From the NCBI GenBank assembly GCA_026005095.1, contig BPKK01000004.1, forward strand, positions 1 through 64,000: a stretch of 64,000 bases of DNA. Reading direction: 5' to 3'. Made by a program: the position numbers and the translations under genes. The notes under the pieces are model-generated. The model ran no database searches. It saw only the letters and a program-made list of their open reading frames with translations, and was not told the origin of the DNA. The DNA comes from Silanimonas sp. (lineage in GTDB: Bacteria; Pseudomonadota; Gammaproteobacteria; Xanthomonadales; Xanthomonadaceae). Each line of letters begins with the position of its first letter. The stretch's first letter is position 1. This document shows positions 43,224-53,843 of the stretch, in pieces.

Positions 43224-45794
43224 ATGAGCACCGAAGCACCGCAGCACACCCCGCTGATGAAGCAGTTCTTCGCCGCCAAGGCGGAGCACCCGGACCTGCT
43301 GCTGTTCTTCCGCATGGGCGATTTTTACGAGCTGTTCTACGACGACGCCCGCAAGGCAGCGCGGCTGCTCGACCTCACCCTCACCCAGCGCGGCCAGTCG
43401 GCGGGCCAGCCGATCCCGATGGCCGGGGTGCCGGTGCATGCCTGCGAGGGCTACCTCGCCCGGCTGGTGGCGCTGGGGGAATCGGTGGCGATCTGCGAGC
43501 AGATCGGCGATCCGGCGCAGGCCAGGGGCCTGGTGGAACGCAAGGTGGTGCGCATCGTCACCCCGGGCACGGTGACCGACGAGGCCCTGCTGCAGGAGCG
43601 CCGCGACACCCTGCTGATGGCGGTGGCCCGGGGGAAGGCGGGCTTCGGCCTTGCCTGGGCCGATCTCGCCGGAGGGCGCTTCCTCGCCAACGAGGTGGCG
43701 GACGAGGAAGCGCTGGCCGCCGAGCTGGCGCGGCTGGAGCCGGCCGAGCTGCTGGTGCCCGACGAGGAGGGCTGGCCGGTGGCGGTCCTGCAGCGCAGCG
43801 GCCTGCGCCGCCGCCCACCCTGGCTGTTCGATGCCGACAGTGCCCGCCGCGCCCTGCTGCGCTTCTTCGGCCTGCACGACCTCGGCGCCTTCGGCCTCGA
43901 GGACCGGCCGCTGGCGGTGGCAGCGGCCGGGGCCCTGCTCGGCTATCTCGAAGAAACCCAGAAACAGCGCCTGCCACACCTCACGGCCATCGCCGTCGAG
44001 GCCGCGGACGAGGCGATCGCGCTGAATGCCGCCACCCGCCGGCACCTCGAGATCGATACCCGCATCGACGGCAATACCGCGCATACCCTGCTCGGGGTGG
44101 TGGACAGCACGATCACGCCGATGGGCGGCCGGCTGCTGCGGCGCTGGCTGCACCGGCCGCTGCGCCACCAGCCGACGGTGGCGGAGCGCCATCAGGCGGT
44201 GCGCAGCCTGCTGGAGTCGCGGGCCTTCGAGCCACTGCGCGAGACATTGCGGCAGGTGGGCGATCTGGAACGCATCCTCGCCCGGGTGGCGCTGCGCTCG
44301 GCGCGGCCGCGCGATCTCGCCACCCTGCGCGATGGACTGGCGCTGTTCCCGGCCCTGAAATCCACGCTCGCCGCGCTCGATTCGCCCAGGCTCTCCGCCC
44401 TGCTCTCGACGCTGGGCGAACACCACGAGACCGCCGACTGGCTGGCGCGGGCGGTGGCGCCGAGCCCGCCGCTCAAGCTGGCCGATGGCGGAGTGATCGC
44501 CGAAGGCTTCGATGCCGAGCTCGACGAGCTGCGCGTGCTCTCCACCAACGCCGACCAGTTCCTGATGGAGCTGGAGGCCCGCGAGCGCGCCGCCACCGGC
44601 ATCCCGACGCTGAAGGTGGGCTACAACCGCGTCCACGGCTTCTACATCGAGATCAGCAAGGCGCAGGCCGACAAGGCCCCGCTGCACTACAGCCGGCGCC
44701 AGACCCTGACCGGGGCCGAGCGCTACATCACCGAGGAGCTGAAGCAGTTCGAGGACCGGGTGCTCTCGGCGCGCGAGCGGGCGCTTTCGCGCGAAAAGCA
44801 GCTCTGGGAGGACCTGCTCGATGGCCTCAACACGGTGCTCGGGCCGCTCAAGCAGGCCGCCGGGGCGGTGGCCGAGATCGACGTGCTCGCCGCCTTCGCC
44901 GAGCGGGCGCTGGCGCTCGACTGGGTCGAGCCGCAGCTGGTCGCGGAACCCGGCATCGCCATCGAGCGCGGCCGCCATCCGGTGGTGGAAGCGGTGCGGG
45001 AAGCGCCCTTCGAACCGAACGACCTCATGCTGCATCCGGAGCGCCGGATGCTGGTGGTCACCGGCCCGAACATGGGCGGCAAGAGCACCTACATGCGGCA
45101 GGCGGCGCTGATCGTGCTGCTGGCCCATGCCGGCAGCTTCGTACCGGCCGCGCGCTGCGTGCTCGGCCCCATCGACCGCATCCTCACCCGCATCGGCGCC
45201 GGCGACGACCTCGCGAAGGGCCAGTCCACCTTCATGGTGGAGATGAGCGAGACGGCCTACATCCTGCACCATGCCACGCCGCACTCGCTGGTGCTGATGG
45301 ACGAGATCGGCCGCGGCACTTCCACCTACGACGGCCTGGCACTGGCCCAGGCGGTGGCCCTGCACCTCGCCAACGTCAACCGCAGCTTCGTGCTGTTCGC
45401 CACCCACTACTTCGAACTCACCGCCCTGGCCGGCGAAGGCCGGGGCATCGCCAATGTCCATCTCGACGCGGTGGAGCACGGCGAGACGCTGGTGTTCATG
45501 CATGCGGTGAAGGACGGCCCGGCCAACCGCAGCTTCGGCCTGCAGGTGGCGGCGCTGGCCGGCCTGCCGCGGACGGTGCTGGGCGAGGCGCGGCGCACGC
45601 TGGCCGAACTGGAGCAGCGCAGCCGCGGGCTGCCGCCCGCCGCCACCTCGCCATCGGCGCTGGAGCAGCCGGCGCAGCTGGCCCTGTTCCGCAGCCCGCC
45701 GCCGGCCCTCGACGCGCTGGCCGCCCTCGATCCGGACGAGCTCACGCCGAAACAGGCGCTCGAGGCGCTGTACCGGCTGAAAGGAATGCTCTAG
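43224..45794 (+). CDS. mutS: DNA mismatch repair protein MutS
   Basis: 856 residues. The mismatch-reading motif is GDFYELF (Phe34, Glu36), the ATPase Walker A GPNMGGKS is at 614-621, Walker B region [16 protein letters not shown], and the C-terminus [17 protein letters not shown] is the standard tetramer tail. It recognises mispairs and recruits MutL. It stands alone on this strand between pncC and hslR. Long open frames on other frames here are GC artefacts. Confidence 0.97.
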   Translation: MSTEAPQHTPLMKQFFAAKAEHPDLLLFFRMGDFYELFYDDARKAARLLDLTLTQRGQSAGQPIPMAGVPVHACEGYLARLVALGESVAICEQIGDPAQARGLVERKVVRIVTPGTVTDEALLQERRDTLLMAVARGKAGFGLAWADLAGGRFLANEVADEEALAAELARLEPAELLVPDEEGWPVAVLQRSGLRRRPPWLFDADSARRALLRFFGLHDLGAFGLEDRPLAVAAAGALLGYLEETQKQRLPHLTAIAVEAADEAIALNAATRRHLEIDTRIDGNTAHTLLGVVDSTITPMGGRLLRRWLHRPLRHQPTVAERHQAVRSLLESRAFEPLRETLRQVGDLERILARVALRSARPRDLATLRDGLALFPALKSTLAALDSPRLSALLSTLGEHHETADWLARAVAPSPPLKLADGGVIAEGFDAELDELRVLSTNADQFLMELEARERAATGIPTLKVGYNRVHGFYIEISKAQADKAPLHYSRRQTLTGAERYITEELKQFEDRVLSARERALSREKQLWEDLLDGLNTVLGPLKQAAGAVAEIDVLAAFAERALALDWVEPQLVAEPGIAIERGRHPVVEAVREAPFEPNDLMLHPERRMLVVTGPNMGGKSTYMRQAALIVLLAHAGSFVPAARCVLGPIDRILTRIGAGDDLAKGQSTFMVEMSETAYILHHATPHSLVLMDEIGRGTSTYDGLALAQAVALHLANVNRSFVLFATHYFELTALAGEGRGIANVHLDAVEHGETLVFMHAVKDGPANRSFGLQVAALAGLPRTVLGEARRTLAELEQRSRGLPPAATSPSALEQPAQLALFRSPPPALDALAALDPDELTPKQALEALYRLKGML

Positions 45795-45830
45795 GCGCCG
45801 CGGCGCCGGCGGTCATCCGCGCCCCGGAGG

Positions 45831-46283
45831 CTAGAGGGCGTCGAGATCGCCCAGGGCCTGGATGAGCCGGCGCTGGCGCTTGTTCGGCCGCGTTTCCGGC
45901 GGCCGGTAGCCCTGGGCCTCGAAACGCCGCCGCTCGCGCTCGGCCAGACGTGCCGCCACCGACGCTTCCGACTCTGCATAGAGCTGCTGGGCCACGCTGG
46001 CCGGACCGCGCTGCTCGGCAAGCCCGCGCACTTCCACCTCGTAGCGCTCGCCGGCACGCTCGATCTGCAGCACGAGGCCGATGCGCACGCTGCGGCTGGG
46101 CTTCAGCGCCTGGCCCTCGATCCGTACCTGGCCGCGCTCGATGGCCTGTTTGGCGAGTGCCCGGGTCTTGAAGAAGCGCGCCGCCCAGAGCCAGAGATCG
46201 AGACGTACCGAAGGCTCGGCCACTCCCCCTGCCCCGCCGGGACCGGCAGGCGCTTCGAGGCGGCGGGGAAGGGGGCGAGGCAT
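45831..46283 (-). CDS. hslR: Heat-shock protein Hsp15-like RNA-binding S4 protein
   Basis: 150 residues. The S4 domain is VRLDLWLWAARFFKTRALAK followed by AIERGQVRIEG (about 26-58), and a basic C-terminal tail (NKRQRRLIQAL) follows. Hsp15 binds stalled 50S subunits that still carry peptidyl-tRNA. The start is not certain; an internal start near residue 20 would remove the Pro/Gly-rich leader. Confidence 0.88.
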   Translation of the reverse strand: MPRPLPRRLEAPAGPGGAGGVAEPSVRLDLWLWAARFFKTRALAKQAIERGQVRIEGQALKPSRSVRIGLVLQIERAGERYEVEVRGLAEQRGPASVAQQLYAESEASVAARLAERERRRFEAQGYRPPETRPNKRQRRLIQALGDLDAL

Positions 46284-46300
46284 GGCGTCAGGGCGTCCGG

Positions 46301-46330
46301 GAAACGCGAACGGCCGCGCGAGGCGGCCGT
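46301..46330 (-). terminator. Terminator after rplS
   Basis: Inverted repeat ACGGCCGC (46310-46317) / GCGGCCGT (46323-46330), followed on the minus strand by TCGCGTTTCC. It closes the rpsP-rimM-trmD-rplS transcript. Confidence 0.65.
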
Positions 46331-46352
46331 CCGGGGCGGAACTCGGAGGGGA

Positions 46353-46730
46353 TTACTCGGCCGACTTGCGGGCGGCCAGGTCTTCCTTGATGCGGGCCTT
46401 CTTGCCTTCGAGATTGCGCAGGTAGTAGAGCTTGCCGGCGCGCACCTTGCCGTGGCGCTTCACTTCCAGCGAGTCGATGACCGGGCTGTAGGTCTGGAAG
46501 ACGCGCTCCACGCCGAAGCCATGCGAGATCTTGCGCACGGTGAACGAGGAGTTCAGGCCGGCGTTCTTCTTGGCGATCACGACGCCCTCGAAGGCCTGCA
46601 CGCGCTCGCGGTTGCCTTCCTTCACCTTGACGTTCACGACCACGGTGTCACCGGGGCTGAACGCGGGCAGCTGGCGCTGCATCTGCTCGGCCTCGAACTG
46701 GGCGACGATCGACTTGTTGAGCTGGCTCAT
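46353..46730 (-). CDS. rplS: 50S ribosomal protein L19
   Basis: 125 residues. [40 protein letters not shown] and [20 protein letters not shown] are diagnostic. It sits at the 30S-50S interface. It is the last gene of rpsP-rimM-trmD-rplS, but an AT-rich -10-like TATACT (46803-46798) and a 16-base motif in front suggest its own promoter and leader. Confidence 0.97.
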   Translation of the reverse strand: MSQLNKSIVAQFEAEQMQRQLPAFSPGDTVVVNVKVKEGNRERVQAFEGVVIAKKNAGLNSSFTVRKISHGFGVERVFQTYSPVIDSLEVKRHGKVRAGKLYYLRNLEGKKARIKEDLAARKSAE

Positions 46731-46740
46731 GGCTTGAAAA

Positions 46741-46756
46741 CCTGTGTAGTTCTTCT
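46741..46756 (-). promoter_or_regulatory. Leader motif before rplS (shared with rplU)
   Basis: AGAAGAACTACACAGG on the minus strand, ending 10 bases before the rplS start codon. An identical 16-mer lies 9 bases before rplU, and a 13-base relative precedes rpsP. The AGG end may serve as the ribosome-binding site, but the rest is unexplained. Confidence 0.6.
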
Positions 46757-46797
46757 AGATGCCGCGCCACGCAGGCGCATGCCCGGGCGAGTCGGCA

Positions 46798-46803
46798 AGT
46801 ATA
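46798..46803 (-). promoter_or_regulatory. Possible internal -10 box for rplS
   Basis: TATACT on the minus strand within the trmD-rplS gap, the only AT-rich hexamer there. The -35 position is weak. Confidence 0.35.
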
Positions 46804-46824
46804 TCCCGGTCTTGACAGCCGGCG

Positions 46825-47577
46825 CTAGGGGGCATCCGCCCGGGAAGCTTGACGGGCGATGAACTCCTCGAGCAGGCGGCGGTCCTCCGCCGAGAGGGCG
46901 AGGCGGGCGAGCAGGTCCGGCCGCCGCCGCCAGGTGCGCCCGAGGGCCTGCTGGCGACGCCAGCGGGCGATCCTGGCGTGATCGCCGGAGAGCAGCACCT
47001 CGGGCACCCCCGCGGTGCCGAGGCGCTCGGAGCGGGTGTAGTGCGGGCAGTCGAGCAGGCCGTCCTCGAAGCTGTCCTGGGCGGCCGAGGCGGCATCGTT
47101 CAGGGCGCCGTCGAGCAGGCGCCCCACGGCGTCCACGACCACGGCCGCAGCGAGCTCGCCGCCGGAGAGCACGTAGTCGCCGATCGACAGTTCCTCGTCG
47201 ACATGGGCCTCGATGAAGCGCTCGTCCACACCCTCGTAGCGGCCGCAGAGCAGGAGGAAGCCCGGGGTGGTGGCCAGCGCCCGCGCCCGGGCCTGGGTGA
47301 AGCGCGCCCCCTGGGGCGAGAGGTAGATGAGCGGCCCCATGGCACCGTCGGCGCGGGCGGCGGCGAGGCAGGCCTCGAGGGGCTCGGGCAGCATCACCAT
47401 GCCCGGCCCGCCGCCGAAGGGCCGCTCGTCCACCCGGCGGTAGTTGCCGGCGGCGTACTCGCGCGGGTTCCAGGCCTTCACCGCGACCAGCCCACGCTCG
47501 ACGGCGCGGCCTACCACCCCGACCCCGGCCGCCTGGGCGATGAACTCGGGGAACAGGGTGAGCACGTCGATGCGCAT
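46825..47577 (-). CDS. trmD: tRNA (guanine-N1)-methyltransferase
   Basis: 250 residues. [15 protein letters not shown] and the SPOUT knot with [15 protein letters not shown] and [15 protein letters not shown] identify TrmD, which makes m1G37 in tRNAs and keeps the reading frame. It begins one base after the rimM stop. The unit rpsP-rimM-trmD-rplS is conserved. Confidence 0.97.
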   Translation of the reverse strand: MRIDVLTLFPEFIAQAAGVGVVGRAVERGLVAVKAWNPREYAAGNYRRVDERPFGGGPGMVMLPEPLEACLAAARADGAMGPLIYLSPQGARFTQARARALATTPGFLLLCGRYEGVDERFIEAHVDEELSIGDYVLSGGELAAAVVVDAVGRLLDGALNDAASAAQDSFEDGLLDCPHYTRSERLGTAGVPEVLLSGDHARIARWRRQQALGRTWRRRPDLLARLALSAEDRRLLEEFIARQASRADAP

Positions 47578-48084
47578 TCAGAACTCCGGGTCCCAGTCGA
47601 CGCGCATGCGCCGGGCCTCGAGATCGACCTCGCGCACCACGTCGGGGGAATACGGCAGGTAGCGCTCGCGCTCGCCCGCCACCACGATCACGTCGTTGGC
47701 GCCGTTGTTGAACAGATGGGAGATGGTGCCGAGCTCGACACCCTCGAGGGTGGAGACGGCAAGTCCCTCGAGATCGACCCAGTAATACTCGCCGGGGCCA
47801 GGCGGCGGCAGTTGCGAGCGCAGCACGAAGATCTCGGCCCCGACCAGGGACTCGGCGGCAGTGCGGTCGTCCACGCCGGGCAGGCGGGCAATGACCGCGC
47901 CATTGGGGGCGAGCCGCCCCCTCGCCCGGCGCAGCGAGCGCTCCTCGCCCCGGTGGACGAGAAGCCAGGGCTGGTAGCGGAACAGCGCGTCGCGGGGATC
48001 CGTCCAGGACTCGAGCTTCAGCTCGCCCCGAACGCCGAACGCGCCGACCACCCTGCCCACCAGGATGCGGCGCTCGGTGCTCAT
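47578..48084 (-). CDS. rimM: Ribosome maturation factor RimM
   Basis: 168 residues. RRILVGRVVGAFGVRGELKL opens the RimM domain, and the PRC-barrel part contains EYYWVDLEGLAVSTLEG and YLPYSPDVVREVDLEARRM. RimM assists 30S 3'-domain assembly by binding S19. It lies between rpsP and trmD. Confidence 0.95.
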   Translation of the reverse strand: MSTERRILVGRVVGAFGVRGELKLESWTDPRDALFRYQPWLLVHRGEERSLRRARGRLAPNGAVIARLPGVDDRTAAESLVGAEIFVLRSQLPPPGPGEYYWVDLEGLAVSTLEGVELGTISHLFNNGANDVIVVAGERERYLPYSPDVVREVDLEARRMRVDWDPEF

Positions 48085-48126
48085 TGCAGCATGCCTTGGC
48101 GCCGCCGGACGGCGGCGCCGCAGGCT

Positions 48127-48375
48127 TTAGGCGGCCTTGGCCGCTTCCTTCACCAACTGGGCGACCTTGTCGGTCATCTGGGCGCCGTGCGAGACCCAGT
48201 GCTTCACGCGCTCGGCATCGATCTCGACGCGCTTCTCGGCGCCGCGGGCAACCGGGTTGTAGTAGCCAACGCGCTCGATGTTGCGGCCATCGCGGGCATT
48301 GCGGCCGTCGGTGACGACGACGTGGTAGAAGGGGGCCTTCTTGGCGCCACCGCGGGCCAGACGGATCTTGACCAT
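48127..48375 (-). CDS. rpsP: 30S ribosomal protein S16
   Basis: 82 residues. [20 protein letters not shown] and [16 protein letters not shown] are standard. It is the first gene of the rimM-trmD-rplS unit and lies 109 bases after ffh. Nine bases before its ATG is a weaker copy (11 of 13) of the motif found before rplS and rplU. Confidence 0.97.
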   Translation of the reverse strand: MVKIRLARGGAKKAPFYHVVVTDGRNARDGRNIERVGYYNPVARGAEKRVEIDAERVKHWVSHGAQMTDKVAQLVKEAAKAA

Positions 48376-48484
48376 TGTGCTTTGCTCTGTCGTTCTTGGG
48401 GTCATACCCGCCATCGGGGCGGGGAATCGCAAAGTGTAGTCCGGAGCGCTCAAAAAGGCAAAAGCGCGCCTGAACCGGGGCATT

Positions 48485-49861
48485 TCAGCGGCGGAAGCCG
48501 CCGCCGGGGAAGCCCCTCCCGCCCATCAGGCCCTGCATGCCGCGCAGCATGCCCTTCATGCCGCCGCGGGAGAGCTTCGACATCATCTTCTCCATCTGCT
48601 GCCACTGCTTGATGACCTGATTCACCTGCGCCGGGGTGGTGCCCGAGCCGCGGGCCACGCGCGCCCGGCGCGAGCCGTTCAGCAGGTCGGGGTTGCGGCG
48701 CTCCTTCGGGGTCATCGAGTTGATGATGGCGATCATGCGCGGGATCTCCTTGCCGGTGACCTGCGCCTTCACGCTGTCGGGGATCTGCCCCATGCCCGGC
48801 AGCTTGTCCATCAGGCCGGCAAGGCCGCCCATGTTCTGCATCTGCAGCATCTGGTCGCGCAGGTCGTTCAAGTCGAAGCGCTTGCCCTTGGCCACCTTCT
48901 CGGCGAGCTTCGCGGCCTTGTCCCGATCGACGCTGCGCTCCACCTCCTCGACCAGCGACAGCACGTCGCCCATGTCGAGGATGCGCCCGGCGGCGCGGTC
49001 GGGATGGAAGACATCGAGACCGTCGGTCTTCTCGCCCACGCCGACGAACTTGATCGGCTTGCCGGTGATGTAGCGCACGGAAAGCGCCGCGCCGCCGCGG
49101 GCGTCACCGTCGGTCTTGGTCAGCACCACGCCGGTGAGCGGCAGGGCCTCGGCGAAGGCCTTGGCGGTGGCGGCGGCGTCCTGGCCGGTCATGGCATCGA
49201 CCACGAACAGCGTCTCTGCCGGATCGAGCGCGGCGTGCAGGGCCTGGATCTCGGCCATCATCGCCGCATCGATGGCGAGGCGGCCGGCGGTATCGACGAT
49301 CAGCACGTCGGCGACGTTGCGCCTGGCCGCATCCAGGGCGGCGCGGGCGATCTCGACCGGGGCCTGGCCCGCCTCCGAGGGATGGAACAGCGCGCCGACC
49401 TGTCCGGCCAGGGTTTCGAGCTGGGCGATGGCAGCCGGACGGTAGACGTCGCAGCTCACCACCATCACCTTCTTTTTCTTGCGCTCCCTGAGGAAGCGGG
49501 CGAGCTTGGCCACCGTGGTGGTCTTGCCGGCGCCCTGCAGGCCGGCCATCAGGATCACGGCGGGCGGCTGCCGGGCCAGCGATAGCTCGGCGCCCTGCCC
49601 GCCCATGACCAGGGCGAGCTCGTCGCGCACCACCTTGATCAGCGCCTGGCCCGGGGTGAGCGACTGCAGCACCTCCTGGCCGATGGCACGCACCTTGATG
49701 CGCTCGATCAGCGCCTGCACCACCGGCAGGGCCACGTCGGCCTCGAGCAGGGCGATGCGCACCTCGCGCAGGCTCTCGCGGATGTTCTCCTCGGAGAGCC
49801 GGCCGCGGCCGCGCAGGCGCTGCAGGGTGCCGGAGAGGCGCTGGGTCAGGGACTCGAACAT
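48485..49861 (-). CDS. ffh: Signal recognition particle protein Ffh
   Basis: 458 residues. The NG domain has [20 protein letters not shown] (G1), VDTAGRL (G3), [10 protein letters not shown] (G4) and the methionine-rich M domain ends near [16 protein letters not shown]. It binds the 4.5S RNA (ffs at 10196-10301) and hydrophobic signal sequences. It is divergent from the CcsA-like gene, a widely kept pairing. The start at 49861 ([14 protein letters not shown]) follows the family. Confidence 0.97.
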   Translation of the reverse strand: MFESLTQRLSGTLQRLRGRGRLSEENIRESLREVRIALLEADVALPVVQALIERIKVRAIGQEVLQSLTPGQALIKVVRDELALVMGGQGAELSLARQPPAVILMAGLQGAGKTTTVAKLARFLRERKKKKVMVVSCDVYRPAAIAQLETLAGQVGALFHPSEAGQAPVEIARAALDAARRNVADVLIVDTAGRLAIDAAMMAEIQALHAALDPAETLFVVDAMTGQDAAATAKAFAEALPLTGVVLTKTDGDARGGAALSVRYITGKPIKFVGVGEKTDGLDVFHPDRAAGRILDMGDVLSLVEEVERSVDRDKAAKLAEKVAKGKRFDLNDLRDQMLQMQNMGGLAGLMDKLPGMGQIPDSVKAQVTGKEIPRMIAIINSMTPKERRNPDLLNGSRRARVARGSGTTPAQVNQVIKQWQQMEKMMSKLSRGGMKGMLRGMQGLMGGRGFPGGGFRR

Positions 49862-49957
49862 GGGGCAGGCGGGCATGCGGAAACCGGGCGCGAAGTATAG
49901 CCCCCGCGCCGTTGCGAGGCGTTCTCGATTCCCGCACCGCTGTGCGACACTGGCGCG

Positions 49958-50776
49958 ATGCCCGCCCCCTCGACCACCGCCCTGCTGTTCGCGGCCCCGG
50001 CCGCGCTCGCCTACGCGCTCGCCGCCCTCGGGCTGGCGCGCCGCCTGCGCGCGGGCGAACCGGCGAACGGCATGCCCGCGTCCTTGCTGCTCGCCGGCCT
50101 CGGCGCCGGACTGCAGCTCGCCCTGCATGTCTGGGCGGGCACGCTCGGCGGCGCGCCGGACCTGCACTTCTTCGCCGCCCTCTCGCTGGTGAGCCTCGGC
50201 ATGGCCGTACTCAGCCTCGCGGCGGCGCGGCTCGAGCGCCTCGAAGCCCTCGGGGTGCTGGTGTTCCCGGTGGCTGCGGTCTGCGCGCTCGCCTACGCCG
50301 TGGGCGGCCGGCCGGGCAGCGGCGGCGGCGCGCTCGTCTGGCCGATCCTGATGCACGCCTGGCTGGCCCTGCTGGCCTATGCGGCCCTCGCCTTGGCGGC
50401 CCTGTTCGCCGCCGGGCTGTGGTGGCAGGAACATGCCCTGCGGCAGCGACGGATCACCCCGCTGCTGCGCGCCCTGCCCCCGCTGACCCAGACCGAGAGC
50501 CTGCTGTTCCGCACCCTCGTCGCCGCCTTCGCCCTACTGACCCTGGCCCTGGCCATGGGCCTGGTGTTCGTGGAGAACCTTTTCGCCCAGCACCTCGCGC
50601 ACAAGACCGTGCTCTCCCTGCTGGGCTGGGCCGTGCTCGCCACCCTGCTCTTCGGCCACTGGCGCTGGGGCTGGCGCGGTGCCCGGGCGGCACGCTGGAC
50701 CCTCGCGGCGATGGCCCTGCTGGCCCTCGCCTTCTTCGGCAGCCGCTTCGTCTACGAGTTCCTGCTGGGCCGCTGA
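49958..50776 (+). CDS. CcsA/YpjD-like inner-membrane cytochrome c biogenesis family protein
   Basis: 272 residues with about eight hydrophobic helices. LEALGVLVFPVAAVCALAYA, WPILMHAWLALLAYAALALA and the conserved His residues match the CcsA/YpjD/CorE family, in which cytochrome c assembly proteins occur. No WWD heme-handling loop is seen, so the YpjD-type subgroup of unknown function is more likely. It is divergent from ffh, a conserved neighbour in gammaproteobacteria. Confidence 0.85.
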   Translation: MPAPSTTALLFAAPAALAYALAALGLARRLRAGEPANGMPASLLLAGLGAGLQLALHVWAGTLGGAPDLHFFAALSLVSLGMAVLSLAAARLERLEALGVLVFPVAAVCALAYAVGGRPGSGGGALVWPILMHAWLALLAYAALALAALFAAGLWWQEHALRQRRITPLLRALPPLTQTESLLFRTLVAAFALLTLALAMGLVFVENLFAQHLAHKTVLSLLGWAVLATLLFGHWRWGWRGARAARWTLAAMALLALAFFGSRFVYEFLLGR

Positions 50777-50792
50777 GCGCCCCCGCCACGGC

Positions 50793-52172
50793 TCAGCCGG
50801 CCGCCTGCTCCAGGGCCTCGGCAAGCCGCTCCACGCCCAGCACCTCGAGCTCACCGACCCGCCCCGACTTCGGCGCATTGGCCTTCGGCACCACGGCGCG
50901 GCGGAAGCCATGCGTGGCGGCCTCTTTCAGCCGCTCCTCGCCGTTCGGTACCGGGCGCAGCTCGCCGGAGAGGCCGACCTCGCCGAAGGCGACGGTCTTC
51001 TCGGGCAGGGGGCGGTCGCGCAGCGAGCTCAAGACGGCGAGCAGCACCGGCAGGTCGGCGGCGGTCTCCTGCACGCGGATGCCGCCGACCACGTTCACGA
51101 ACACGTCCTGGTCGAACACCGCCACGCCCCCATGCCGGTGCAGCACGGCGAGCAGCATGGCCAGCCGGTTCTGCTCGAGGCCAAGCGCAACCCGGCGCGG
51201 ATTCGCCAGCGGAGACTGGTCGACCAGCGCCTGCACCTCGACCAGCAGCGGCCGGGTGCCCTCGCGGGTGACCATCACCGCGCTGCCGGGCTGCGGCGAG
51301 CGCGCGCCGGACAGGAAGATGGCGGAAGGGTTGGCCACCTCGCGCAGGCCCCGGTCGCCCATGGCGAACACGCCCAGCTCGTTGACCGCGCCGAAGCGGT
51401 TCTTGAAGGCACGCAGCACGCGGAAGCGGCTGCCGGCCTCGCCCTCGAAATAGAGGACGGCATCGACCATGTGTTCGAGCACACGCGGGCCGGCGATGCC
51501 GCCCTCCTTGGTGACGTGGCCGACGAGGAAGACTGCCGTGCCGGTTTCCTTGGCGAAGCGCACCAGTTTCGCCGCACTCTCGCGCACCTGGCTCACCGAG
51601 CCCGGCGCCGCGGTGAGCAGCTCTGACCACAGGGTCTGGATGGAGTCGGCGATCATCAGCCGCGGCCTGGCCTGCGCCGCCTGCGCAAGGATGCGCTCGA
51701 CGCAGGTCTCGGCGAGCGCCTGCACGCCCTCGATGCCAAGGCCGAGGCGCTGGGCGCGGCCCGCCACCTGCGAGAGGCTCTCCTCGCCGGTGACGTAGAG
51801 GCCGGGCACCCGCGGCGCCATGGCCGAGACGGCCTGCAGCAGCAGGGTGGACTTGCCGATGCCAGGATCGCCGCCCACCAGCACCACCGAGCCTTCCACG
51901 AGGCCGCCGCCGAGCACCCGGTCGAGCTCGCCGATGCCGGTGGACAGCCGCGATTCCGCCTCGTGCCTCACCGCGGCAAGCGGCGTGATGCGCGCCTGCT
52001 CCGGCGAGCCGGCCCAGTTCCCGTGGCGCGGCGAGGCCTTCGCGGCCGCCGGCTCGAGGACGATTTCGGAGAGCGTGTTCCAGGCCCCGCAGGCCTCGCA
52101 CTGGCCCTGCCACTTCGGGTAGCTGGCGCCGCAGTCGGCGCAGACGTACGCGGTCTTGGCTTTGCCGGCCAT
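50793..52172 (-). CDS. radA: DNA repair protein RadA
   Basis: 459 residues. The four-cysteine zinc finger is CADCGASYPKWQGQCEACG, Walker A GGDPGIGKSTLL, the KNRFG motif is in FKNRFGAVNELG, and the C-terminal Lon-like domain follows. RadA helps process recombination intermediates and branch migration. It ends 16 bases after the convergent CcsA-like gene. Confidence 0.96.
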   Translation of the reverse strand: MAGKAKTAYVCADCGASYPKWQGQCEACGAWNTLSEIVLEPAAAKASPRHGNWAGSPEQARITPLAAVRHEAESRLSTGIGELDRVLGGGLVEGSVVLVGGDPGIGKSTLLLQAVSAMAPRVPGLYVTGEESLSQVAGRAQRLGLGIEGVQALAETCVERILAQAAQARPRLMIADSIQTLWSELLTAAPGSVSQVRESAAKLVRFAKETGTAVFLVGHVTKEGGIAGPRVLEHMVDAVLYFEGEAGSRFRVLRAFKNRFGAVNELGVFAMGDRGLREVANPSAIFLSGARSPQPGSAVMVTREGTRPLLVEVQALVDQSPLANPRRVALGLEQNRLAMLLAVLHRHGGVAVFDQDVFVNVVGGIRVQETAADLPVLLAVLSSLRDRPLPEKTVAFGEVGLSGELRPVPNGEERLKEAATHGFRRAVVPKANAPKSGRVGELEVLGVERLAEALEQAAG

Positions 52173-52189
52173 CGGGGCTCCTGCCTGTC

Positions 52190-52220
52190 GGAAACGCGAA
52201 GGCCGCCCGGAGGCGGCCTT
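52190..52220 (-). terminator. Terminator after tRNA-Thr
   Basis: Inverted repeat AAGGCCGCC (52199-52207) / GGCGGCCTT (52212-52220), loop CGGA, followed on the minus strand by CGCGTTTCC. It lies between the tRNA and radA. Confidence 0.65.
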
Positions 52221-52224
52221 GCGA

Positions 52225-52300
52225 TGGTGCCGGAGAAGGGACTCGAACCCCCGACCTACGCATTACGAATGCGCCGCTCTACCAACTGAGCTACACCGGC
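52225..52300 (-). tRNA. tRNA-Thr(CGT)
   Basis: 76 bases with encoded CCA. Acceptor GCCGGTG faces CTCCGGC, with a T-T mismatch at positions 6-67; discriminator A; anticodon loop TTCGTAA giving CGT; T-loop GGTTCGAGTCC. Confidence 0.95.
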
Positions 52301-52337
52301 AGCAGAGGCGGGATTCTAGGCCCGCCCCCGGGGGCGG

Positions 52338-53294
52338 TCAATCGACGAGGCGTACCCGCAGCTCCTTCGGCAGGGCGAACACCATGTCCTCCGGCTTGCC
52401 GGCGAGCTCGGTGGCCGGGCCGCCGCCCAGTTCGCCCAGACGGGCCACCACGCCCTGCACCAGCAGCTCCGGAGCCGAGGCCCCGGCGGTCACGCCCACG
52501 CAGCGCTTGCCTTCGAGCCAGCGAGGATCGATGTGCTCGGCCCCGTCCACGAGATAGGCCTCCACCCCGTTCTTCTCCGCCAGCTCGCGCAGGCGATTGG
52601 AATTGGAGCTGCTGGGGCTGCCCACCACGAGGATCAGGTCGCAGCGCGCGGCCAGACCGCGCACCGCATCCTGGCGGTTCTGGGTGGCATAGCAGATGTC
52701 GTCGTGGCGCGGCCCCTGCATGGCCGGGAAACGCCGCTGCAGCACGGCGATGATGTCCTTGGTGTCGTCCACCGAGAGCGTGGTCTGGGTGGTGAAAGCG
52801 AGGTTCTCCGGCTGCGAGACCTGCACCGCCTCGGCCTGCGCCACGTCCTCGACGAGGTAGAGCTGGCCGCCGCCCTCCTCCTGGCGCCACTGGCCCATCG
52901 TGCCTTCCACCTCGACATGCCCGGCGTGGCCGATCAGCACCACGTCGCGGCCGGCGCGGCAGTGGCGGATGACCTCCATGTGCACCTTGGTCACGAGCGG
53001 GCAGGTGGCATCGAACACCCGGAAGCCGCGTTCCGCCGCCTCCTGGCGCACGGCCTGGGAAACGCCATGGGCACTGAACACCAGGGTGGCACCGGGCGGC
53101 ACCTCGGCGAGGTCCTCGATGAAGACCGCGCCGCGGGCACGGAGGTCATCGACGACGTAGCGGTTGTGCACCACCTCGTGGCGTACGTAGATCGGCGCAC
53201 CGAGCTGTTCCAGCGCGCGTTCGACGATCTCGATGGCGCGGTCGACGCCGGCGCAGAAACCGCGCGGATTGGCGAGCAGGACCTCGAAGCTCAT
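52338..53294 (-). CDS. ispH: 4-hydroxy-3-methylbut-2-enyl diphosphate reductase
   Basis: 318 residues. The three [4Fe-4S] cysteines are Cys14 (RGFCAG), Cys98 (DATCPL) and Cys201 ([10 protein letters not shown]), and Glu130 in EVEGT is the catalytic acid. IspH makes IPP and DMAPP, the last step of the MEP pathway. It overlaps the lspA stop by 4 bases, giving the common ileS-lspA-ispH order. Confidence 0.96.
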   Translation of the reverse strand: MSFEVLLANPRGFCAGVDRAIEIVERALEQLGAPIYVRHEVVHNRYVVDDLRARGAVFIEDLAEVPPGATLVFSAHGVSQAVRQEAAERGFRVFDATCPLVTKVHMEVIRHCRAGRDVVLIGHAGHVEVEGTMGQWRQEEGGGQLYLVEDVAQAEAVQVSQPENLAFTTQTTLSVDDTKDIIAVLQRRFPAMQGPRHDDICYATQNRQDAVRGLAARCDLILVVGSPSSSNSNRLRELAEKNGVEAYLVDGAEHIDPRWLEGKRCVGVTAGASAPELLVQGVVARLGELGGGPATELAGKPEDMVFALPKELRVRLVD

Positions 53295-53818
53295 CGCCGG
53301 CCTCCCGGAAGCAGACTGAACAGCAGCATCGACACCGCCCCGGCCACGATCGCCGAATCGGCGAGATTGAACACCGGCCAACTGTAGGCCTGCCAGTACC
53401 AATGGATGAAATCGACCACGTAGCCGAAGCGCAGGCGGTCGACGAGGTTGCCGATGGCCCCGCCGATGATCAGGGCGAAGGGCAGCGCTTCGCGCCAGTG
53501 GCCGCGCGGCAGGCGAGCGAGCCAGTAGGCGAGCAAGCCGCTGATGGCGAGCGCCAGCAGGGAGAAGAACCAGCGCTGCCAGCCCCCCGCTTCGGCGAGG
53601 AAGCTGAAGGCGGCACCGTGGTTCTTCGCCAGCTTCCACTCCCAGAAGCCCTCGATGACCGGGATGGCAGGACCGCCGTAGTCGAGCACGGAAAGGAAGT
53701 AGTGCTTGCTGGCCTGGTCGAGCAGCAGCACGAAGAGCGAGAGCCAGAGCCAGACGAGCGCGTTCGGACGCACGGCGGCAGGGCGCTCGGTGGCGGGGAC
53801 GGGATCGGCAGGGCTCAC
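53291..53818 (-). CDS. lspA: Lipoprotein signal peptidase
   Basis: 175 residues from a GTG start. Four hydrophobic helices; the aspartic protease dyad is Asp136 ([10 protein letters not shown]) and Asp154 (FNLADSAI), and the [11 protein letters not shown] motif is present. It removes signal peptides from prolipoproteins in the inner membrane. It begins 25 bases after ileS and overlaps ispH. Confidence 0.95.
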   Translation of the reverse strand: MSPADPVPATERPAAVRPNALVWLWLSLFVLLLDQASKHYFLSVLDYGGPAIPVIEGFWEWKLAKNHGAAFSFLAEAGGWQRWFFSLLALAISGLLAYWLARLPRGHWREALPFALIIGGAIGNLVDRLRFGYVVDFIHWYWQAYSWPVFNLADSAIVAGAVSMLLFSLLPGGRR

Positions 53819-53843
53819 GCGGGCATACCGGACAGTTTCAGGA

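Noticed and set aside
42746-45865. 1039-residue open frame on the plus strand over pncC and mutS
   Set aside because: Third-frame shadow of mutS with Arg/Gly/Ala-rich composition; mutS itself is complete in the neighbouring frame.
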